Shown piece after piece: positions 18,638 through 24,440 of a stretch of DNA of 24,440 nucleotides. Source of the DNA: a virus. Position 1 is the first letter of the stretch. Each line of letters starts with the position of its first letter. The notes below the pieces were generated by a model that did no database searches, was not told where the DNA came from, and worked only from the letters and a program-made list of their open reading frames with translations. Where the stretch lies: positions 1-24,440 of the IMG/VR virus record IMGVR_UViG_3300044630_000596; one strand, 5' to 3'. The translations under genes were made by a program, and so were the position numbers.

Positions 18638-19867
18638 ATGGCTAAGCCAACAATCGTTACAAGAGCGGGTAAAGGCTCAGCACTGTCTTTCGTTGAAGGT
18701 GATGCAAATTTTACTAATCTACAAAATGCTACCATATCAGTAGCAGGTGATTCAGGCACCACACAGAGCTTGGATCTCAATGACACCATAACAATTTCAG
18801 GTGGCACTGGTCTTTCATCAGCAATGACCACTGACACAGTTACACTTAATTTAGACAATACCGCAGTCACAGCAGGTTCATACACCGCAGCCAATATCAC
18901 AGTTGATGCACAAGGTCGTATCACTGCCGCAGCCAATGGCACAAGTGGTATGACTGATTTCACCGTGGCAGGTGATAGTGGAACAAGTCAAACTGTCAGC
19001 AATGGCAACACCTTGACCATCAGTGGTGGCACCAATTTAAATTCAGTGGCATCAGCAACTGATACTGTTACAATTAATCTTGACACCACAATCACTGGAC
19101 TAACCAGCGTGACATCAACCACAGTGGTTGCTGGCACAGTTACAACCAGTGGTGCTACAGATCTCGTATTGCATACCAATGCCAATACTACCAGTGGTGT
19201 TATCACCATCCAGGATGGTGTAGATGGAGACATCACTGTGGTGCCCAATGGAACTGGCAAGGTGCATTTTGAAACTTCAGAAACTCGTGTAGGTATCAAT
19301 AACACCAATGCAAAGATCACTACTAAAGGCACTGGCGATCTCACATTAGATACTAATTCAGGCACCAACTCAGGAAGTATTGTAATTCTAGATGGTGCCA
19401 ATGGTAATATCACAGTGACACCCAACGGCACAGGCAGCATCGTTCTAGATGGTCAGAACTGGCCACAAGCAGATGGCACAGCCAACTTTCTATTAAAAAC
19501 CAATGGTTCAGGTCAATTATCATATACTGATACCATAGATGGCACAAATAAAATAGGTTATAGAGTTTTGCCACCAGTAGGCACCAAAACCAGTTCATAC
19601 ACATTGGCCGTAGGTGATGTGGGTGAATATGTTCAAGTAGGTTCAGGTGGATCAATTACCATTCCTAATGCTACATTTGCAGAAGGTGATGTTGTTGTAA
19701 TTGCCAACAATCATTCTGCAGCCATAACCATTACCTGCACCATTACCACTGCCTATATTGCAGGCACTGACACTGACAAGGCCACTGTGAGTCTTGCAAC
19801 TCGTGGACTCTGCAACATTTTATTCTTGTCAGGCACAGTCTGCATTATTTCTGGGAATGTATCATAA
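18638..19867 (+). CDS. Tail fibre protein 2 (409 aa), paralogue of fibre 1
   Basis: ATG 18638 has AAGGAG upstream. The N-terminus MAKPTIVTRAGKGSALSFVE followed by GDANFTNLQNAT matches fibre 1 (MAKP.I..RA.K..AL...E.D.NF.NL..AT), so both likely attach to the same tail site. The shaft consists of Thr/Gly/Asn-rich beta repeats with recurring GDSGT, TVTINLD, and two copies of a D-G-x-x-G-x-I-x-V-x-P-N-G-T-G motif (about residues 195-208 and 254-267). The C-terminal 110 residues (from about YRVLPPVGTKTSSYTLAVGD) form a different beta domain, the presumed tip. Last base of its stop is shared with the next ATG. Confidence 0.75.
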   Translation: MAKPTIVTRAGKGSALSFVEGDANFTNLQNATISVAGDSGTTQSLDLNDTITISGGTGLSSAMTTDTVTLNLDNTAVTAGSYTAANITVDAQGRITAAANGTSGMTDFTVAGDSGTSQTVSNGNTLTISGGTNLNSVASATDTVTINLDTTITGLTSVTSTTVVAGTVTTSGATDLVLHTNANTTSGVITIQDGVDGDITVVPNGTGKVHFETSETRVGINNTNAKITTKGTGDLTLDTNSGTNSGSIVILDGANGNITVTPNGTGSIVLDGQNWPQADGTANFLLKTNGSGQLSYTDTIDGTNKIGYRVLPPVGTKTSSYTLAVGDVGEYVQVGSGGSITIPNATFAEGDVVVIANNHSAAITITCTITTAYIAGTDTDKATVSLATRGLCNILFLSGTVCIISGNVS

Positions 19868-22593
19868 TGAGTGGCTTTCTATGTTCAATGGTTGGTGCTT
19901 CATTTACAGTAGCCGCTGCGGCACAGGTCCTGCGATCTAAGAAAGGAATCACTGCTGTAGGTAATGCACAGGTTGATACAGCACAATCAAAATTTGGTGG
20001 TTCTAGTGCTCTATTTGATGGCACTGGGGATTACCTAGTTCCATCTCCTAATACAGATCTTGCATTTGGCACAGGCGACTTTACTATAGAATTTTGGTTG
20101 AGAGTTACCACAGTGTCAGGCATTAAAGTTATATATGATTCTAGACCATATCCTACGAACGGAGCATATCCTGTAATCTATCTTGATGGATCAACATTGA
20201 TCTATTTTGTTAGCAGTGCTTCTAGAATTACCACTACTATCGCTGCCAATACCTGGTATCATATCGCGGTAAGCCGTTCAGGAACTTCTACAAGATTATT
20301 TGTAAATGGAACGCAAGGTGGCAGCACTTACACTGACACCACAAACTATTCTACAGGCAATGTTATTATTGGTGCAGATCATACACCTGGCGGCAACGGT
20401 GTAATTGGACATATGGATGAAGTTCGTGTTTCCAACTCTGCTCGTTACACCACAACATTCACACCAAGCACCACACCCTTTGTCAATGACGCCAACACCC
20501 TGCTATTGATACACGCTGACGGCACAGATGGCTCAACATTCTTTGAAGATGACAATGGCATTGGACGCAGTCCTACACCTATTATTGCTCAAGGCACAGC
20601 GGCAGTTTCTACTGCACAAAGTCAGTTTGGTGGTTCTAGTATTCTTGTAGGATCAGCAGGAACAAATCTCAATGGTATCTATGTGCCAACCAATGCAGAC
20701 TATTTTGGCACAACCAGTCCTACATATCCCTTTGTCAATTGGAATTCATATGCTGGCGGTTTCACAGTTGAATTATGGGTTAGATATACTTCATTAGACG
20801 CAATTGATGATTCAGGACTTTCAACAATAGGCATTATGGATAGAGGTGATTATCCTGCACAATGGTCCTTTGGTTCTACTAGAAATGGTGCTTTGTCATT
20901 TGAATATTATAATGGTTCTACTACCCCTGTGCTTTCAAGTGCTAACAGTCAAATTGCCATTAACACTTGGTATCACATAGCAATGGTAAGAAATGGAACT
21001 AATATCAAAATATATCTTAACGGCGTAGAAAAAGGCAGTGCTACCATTAGTGGGACTCCTAGTGTGGTTGCTAGAGATTTAAGTATAGGCAGTCATTATC
21101 GTGTGGGTTCACGATCCTATGTTGATGAAATTCGTATTTCAAGCACAGCAAGATATACTGCGGGATTTACTCCATCAACCACGCCATTTGTCAATGATGC
21201 AAACACACTATTATTGATCCACGGTGACGGAACCAACGGAAGCACAGTAGTGCGTGATGACAATGGAGCATTAGCCAACCGCCAGCCTAAATATATTACT
21301 GCTGTAGGCAATGCACAGGTAGACACAGCACAATCAAAATTTGGTGGTGCCAGTGCTCTATTTGATGGCACAGATGATTATCTACGCATTAGCCAATCAT
21401 CAACTTTAAATTTAGGAACAGGTGATTTTACTATTGAATTTTGGGTCAGAGCAAATGCCCTTGGTGCCAATAACTGTATCCTAACTACAGGCACAAGTTT
21501 TGCCGCAGGTGCCTTAGGTATTGCAGGCGGATCTAGTGGTAATGGTATGCGATACTTTGACTATAATTATAATTCAAGTGGTAGTGCTCTTGTTGGTGAT
21601 CCAACAGCTTTAACTACGGGTGTATGGTATCACTATGCAATTACAAGAACTGGCAGCAGTTGGAAACTATATCGTGATGGAACCAGTGTATCAACAGGCA
21701 CCTATGCTGGAGCGGTAAATCTTGCCCATACTGATACACTTATAGGAGCCGCTGGTTGGGATATTTCTAACACTGATTGGAACGGTTGGATAGATGAACT
21801 TCGTATCTCAAACTCAGTTCGTTACACCTCTAACTTCACACCCGCAACCACAGCATTTGTCAATGATGCCAATACGCTGCTGTTAATGCATATGGATGGT
21901 GTTGATGCTTCAACCCAATTCTTTGATGACACAGCCAACAGAACGCAGAAAGGCATTAGTGCCATTGGCAATGCACAGGTAGATACTGCACAAAGTCAGT
22001 TTGGTGGCACATCAGCCCTGTTTGATGGCACAGGTGATGCACTTAATATTTCTGCTGATAGCATATTCAATTTTGGCACCAGTGATTACACAGTTGAATG
22101 TTGGATTAGATCTAGTTCATTAGCAGCCACTAGAATTATTGCGGATTTAGGTCAATATACACAGAATTCAAGACCTGTGTTTTATGTGTCCACAGATGGT
22201 AAGATCAATATCTATACAGCAGCCACAGGAGCAGTTTCAAGTGCTGGCAGCACAATCCTTATCAATACTTGGTATCATGTGGCATTGGTAAGATCAAGTG
22301 GAACCACCACTATCTATGTAGATGGTGTTAGCAAAGCCTCAACTGCAACTTCTTATAATATGTCCACCACTGCCTATTTAAATGTTGGAGCAGAAAATGT
22401 CACAACCAATAGTTGGAATGGTTGGATTGATGAGTTCCGTGTTTCAAATATTGCCCGTTATACCGCAGCCTTTACACCATCAACCACACCATTCCAGAAT
22501 GATGCCAACACCTTGCTGTTGTTGCACATGGATGGCACTGATGCCTCAACTGCGTTCTTTGACGACAACGGTATAGCACCCTACACACCTTAA
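19867..22593 (+). CDS. Large adhesin with four LamG-like (concanavalin A-like) repeats (908 aa)
   Basis: After a short N-terminal hydrophobic segment (residues 1-23) come four tandem domains of about 205-235 residues, at roughly 27-231, 235-466, 476-690 and 695-908. Each has the opening VDTAQS.FGGSSALFDGTGD (degenerate in the second), a DFTIEFW strand, the hallmark W-Y-H..(V/I)..(S/T/R)...G in the middle, an (I/V)DE.R(I/V)S...RYT turn and a closing NDANTLLL(I/M/L)H.DG(T/V)D linker. This is the Laminin-G/concanavalin A-like jelly roll that binds glycans, so a host-surface binding fibre is likely. Repeats 1 and 3 are very close at DNA level around their starts. ATG 19867 shares a base with the preceding stop. 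Confidence 0.8.
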   Translation: MSGFLCSMVGASFTVAAAAQVLRSKKGITAVGNAQVDTAQSKFGGSSALFDGTGDYLVPSPNTDLAFGTGDFTIEFWLRVTTVSGIKVIYDSRPYPTNGAYPVIYLDGSTLIYFVSSASRITTTIAANTWYHIAVSRSGTSTRLFVNGTQGGSTYTDTTNYSTGNVIIGADHTPGGNGVIGHMDEVRVSNSARYTTTFTPSTTPFVNDANTLLLIHADGTDGSTFFEDDNGIGRSPTPIIAQGTAAVSTAQSQFGGSSILVGSAGTNLNGIYVPTNADYFGTTSPTYPFVNWNSYAGGFTVELWVRYTSLDAIDDSGLSTIGIMDRGDYPAQWSFGSTRNGALSFEYYNGSTTPVLSSANSQIAINTWYHIAMVRNGTNIKIYLNGVEKGSATISGTPSVVARDLSIGSHYRVGSRSYVDEIRISSTARYTAGFTPSTTPFVNDANTLLLIHGDGTNGSTVVRDDNGALANRQPKYITAVGNAQVDTAQSKFGGASALFDGTDDYLRISQSSTLNLGTGDFTIEFWVRANALGANNCILTTGTSFAAGALGIAGGSSGNGMRYFDYNYNSSGSALVGDPTALTTGVWYHYAITRTGSSWKLYRDGTSVSTGTYAGAVNLAHTDTLIGAAGWDISNTDWNGWIDELRISNSVRYTSNFTPATTAFVNDANTLLLMHMDGVDASTQFFDDTANRTQKGISAIGNAQVDTAQSQFGGTSALFDGTGDALNISADSIFNFGTSDYTVECWIRSSSLAATRIIADLGQYTQNSRPVFYVSTDGKINIYTAATGAVSSAGSTILINTWYHVALVRSSGTTTIYVDGVSKASTATSYNMSTTAYLNVGAENVTTNSWNGWIDEFRVSNIARYTAAFTPSTTPFQNDANTLLLLHMDGTDASTAFFDDNGIAPYTP
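19945..22590 (+). repeat. Four tandem approximately 620-720-bp coding repeats
   Basis: Unit boundaries lie near 19945, 20569, 21292 and 21949. The opening segments near 19970 and 21315 share CACAATCAAAATTTGGTGG and TCTATTTGATGGCAC with few differences between. Such similarity allows recombination that changes repeat number. Confidence 0.7.
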
Positions 22594-22602
22594 GGACCTA
22601 CA

Positions 22603-24440
22603 GTGGATCAACTTTATTTTGAAGAAGGTTATCTAGAAGCCAGTTACTTCACAGTGATCCGTGAGGCTGAGGCCGCATTGCCTATGGCTGTGACAGTGAG
22701 TGCTCAAGGTGATATTGCTGATGTCACTGGCTACTACATACCTGATTACATAGCCACAGACTATTTTGAGAGTGGTGGACAACTGCTTGAAGCAGAAGCC
22801 GCATTCATCTTGTCTGCAACACAGGCTGTGATAGTTGAACGCATCACACAGGCCGTGGCCACAGTGTCTGTGACAGTGACCAAATCTTGCACAGTCACAC
22901 GCATTAGAGATTCAGAGGCTGCATTTACGGCAGCATTTGCACCTACACTCACAGCAGACGCATTCAAGAATCACACAGCGGTTCTAGACTCAGTGAGCAC
23001 AATGTCAGTGGATGCCGTGGCCAACAGATCAGCCAATGTTCTACTGGAGCACATCGCTGACCTCAATGCCATGGCGGCCAAGACAGTGGATGTCGTCAGC
23101 ACAGCCTCAACCACAGCCACTCAATCTACCACAGCAGTAAAAACAGCATCACCCTCAATTAACCTATCAAGTTCAGCCGCATTGGCCTGCATACTTGGTG
23201 AAGTTCATTCAGCACAGTCACAATTAACATCAGTATCTTCACTGACAACCAGTAGATACTTTGGCAAGAATCGTCCAAGAAACATTGTTGACTACAATGA
23301 AAATCCATACTTTAACTTCTTCAACAGTGGTCTAGCAGGCGGTCAAGGCATCAGCACTGGTGCTACCAGTCCTGTGATCTTTGCTGGGCCTCTCAGTGAT
23401 ATTTCACCAGGTGCCAACGAAAGTTGGGCGTTAACATTCACGTATAACAATGATGGAACCACCACAGCAAGAAGTTTCTTTTATACTTTTCTAAACGGCT
23501 CAGGCAGTGAAAGATTCCTGCGTCTAGCCACTACAAATACCACAGGCACTGGATTCCAATTAAATCTGTTCAAGACTGGGCAGAGCACAGTCACTCAGAC
23601 CTTTACAACAAGTGGGTCAGTGACAAAAATAGCCATTTCCTATCACAATGGCTATGCGGCTGTGTTCTTAGATGGTCAAAGACAGGCCTTGATCAATCTC
23701 ACAGCCACCACAGGTGTTACCTGGACTGGCTTCAATGAATTAATACAAACACGCTGGAGTCTTGGTGCTAACACATCCATAGATGAATTCCATTATAGCC
23801 GTGGCACTTTCTTAGAATACAATCCGCAGAGCACCACAGTCTCTGACACAAATCTACAAGTGAATTCGCCAACAACCACAGAAGTGCTGTGGCATTTTGA
23901 TGGCAATGGACTGGATGACATTTCAGTAACTGAATCTGCTGCCGCAGCCCTGCAGTCAGCTTTCACACAACAGACCATTGGCAGCGGCACCTTTGTGCCA
24001 AGATCTGCAGATGCATCATTGTCAAGCACTGCCTCTGTGTCTGCACAAGGTGACAAGCCAGCATCAGCCACAGCCAACCTTGCCACTGTGTCTACACTGA
24101 GTGTGGTCATAGGCAGTGTCAAAGACAGCATCACACTGAATGCAGGTGCGTTCACAATCACAGCACAAGAATCAAGACTGCGTGGTGCGGCATCTAGTAT
24201 CACATCAGCATTTGCACCTACATTGACTGCAACTGTGACTAGAGGTGGTGACATCACACTGACCAGTGTGTTCGCAATGTCAACAGATGCAACGTCATTC
24301 ACTGACAGCACAGCAGACATATCGGCTGTGTTTAGTGTCAACTGTGTTCCAAGTGTGGATTTTCAAGCAATTGGATCATTACAGTCTCAAGCAAACATCA
24401 ATGTATTAGGTGGAAAATTAAAGTTATTCCAAGCAGATTT
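22603..24440 (+). CDS. LamG-containing virion protein, 3' truncated (at least 612 codons)
   Basis: GTG 22603 with AAGGA (22592-22596) six bases upstream opens a frame that stays open to the end of the window; I read it through without a stop. Residues 1-240 and 445-612 are Ala/Ser/Thr/Val-rich short repeats, with SAFAPTLTA or AAFAPTLTA recurring near residues 112 and 536. In between (about 265-405) is a single LamG-like domain: ESWALTFTYNND, FLRLATTNTTGTGFQLNLF, KIAISYHNGYAAVFLDGQRQ and RWSLGANTSIDEFHYSR. It continues the adhesion gene cluster and is probably another fibre or tail-surface protein. The helical-looking repetitive parts are the least secure. A reverse-strand frame within it (23793-24341) is a shadow. 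Confidence 0.7.
   Translation, partial: MDQLYFEEGYLEASYFTVIREAEAALPMAVTVSAQGDIADVTGYYIPDYIATDYFESGGQLLEAEAAFILSATQAVIVERITQAVATVSVTVTKSCTVTRIRDSEAAFTAAFAPTLTADAFKNHTAVLDSVSTMSVDAVANRSANVLLEHIADLNAMAAKTVDVVSTASTTATQSTTAVKTASPSINLSSSAALACILGEVHSAQSQLTSVSSLTTSRYFGKNRPRNIVDYNENPYFNFFNSGLAGGQGISTGATSPVIFAGPLSDISPGANESWALTFTYNNDGTTTARSFFYTFLNGSGSERFLRLATTNTTGTGFQLNLFKTGQSTVTQTFTTSGSVTKIAISYHNGYAAVFLDGQRQALINLTATTGVTWTGFNELIQTRWSLGANTSIDEFHYSRGTFLEYNPQSTTVSDTNLQVNSPTTTEVLWHFDGNGLDDISVTESAAAALQSAFTQQTIGSGTFVPRSADASLSSTASVSAQGDKPASATANLATVSTLSVVIGSVKDSITLNAGAFTITAQESRLRGAASSITSAFAPTLTATVTRGGDITLTSVFAMSTDATSFTDSTADISAVFSVNCVPSVDFQAIGSLQSQANINVLGGKLKLFQAD

Noticed and set aside
17223-19867. Diversity-generating retroelement at the fibre genes
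   Set aside because: No reverse transcriptase and no template/variable repeat pair was seen near the fibre C-termini.
19945-22590. Repeats as a CRISPR array
   Set aside because: Units are 600-700 bp, in frame and encode a domain; they lack short identical repeats with unique spacers.
23793-24341. 182-residue reverse-strand frame, and similar long reverse frames at 13224-13664 and 18988-19440
   Set aside because: These mirror Thr/Ala/Val-rich forward genes; low-complexity codons leave the opposite strand open. No ribosome sites or recognisable proteins.

Overview
The window is a late (virion structural) region of a tailed double-stranded DNA phage with siphovirus-type, lambda-like tail organisation. 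Every supported gene is on the + strand, gene junctions are tight (ATGA, GTGA and TAATG overlaps), and Shine-Dalgarno sites are mostly AGGAG or AAGGAG. Moderate GC and proteins resembling uncultured marine phage proteins suggest an aquatic bacterial host, but nothing here identifies the host. No integrase, tRNA, CRISPR array, insertion sequence or origin was seen.

Layout. (1) 1-540: C-terminal part of the major capsid protein, ending at a strong terminator. (2) 601-1228: an autonomous cassette with a near-consensus sigma70 promoter, a 56-residue helical protein and a small predicted lipoprotein, closed by a second terminator. Both terminators share a 15-bp tail, so the cassette looks like a moron inserted between capsid and tail genes. 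(3) 1289-12453: head-tail connector, probable tail terminator, a small unknown protein, two tandem paralogous tail tube proteins, an HK97 gp10-like protein, tail assembly chaperone, tape measure protein, two minor tail proteins, a GNAT-like protein and a 1357-residue tail tip protein. The chaperone gene carries a complete -1 frameshift signal that yields a gpG/gpGT-type long form. (4) 12462-13945: a tail-associated protein, a fibre-like protein and a small XhlA-like coiled-coil plus membrane protein, closed by a 14-bp-stem terminator.

(5) 14109-17223: a block of eight small, mostly unrecognised genes. It opens with an AT-hook/zinc-binding protein, followed by an approximately 100-nt element that folds into a three-way junction plus hairpin. 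The rest is a translationally coupled run of unknown genes (OB-fold-like, CxxC, coiled coil and others). This is the least explained part. (6) 17223-24440: adhesion genes, consisting of two paralogous fibre proteins, a short fibre-like protein preceded by a leader with two mutually exclusive hairpins, a 908-residue protein of four LamG-like repeats, and a further LamG-containing protein that runs off the end.

Control. Several gene junctions carry TATAAATA-like octamers (one perfect at 18096-18103) resembling the -10 element of T4-type late promoters, whereas the cassette uses a host-type promoter. This suggests the late genes are read by a modified or phage-encoded sigma system and the cassette independently by host polymerase. 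That is inference from motif position only.
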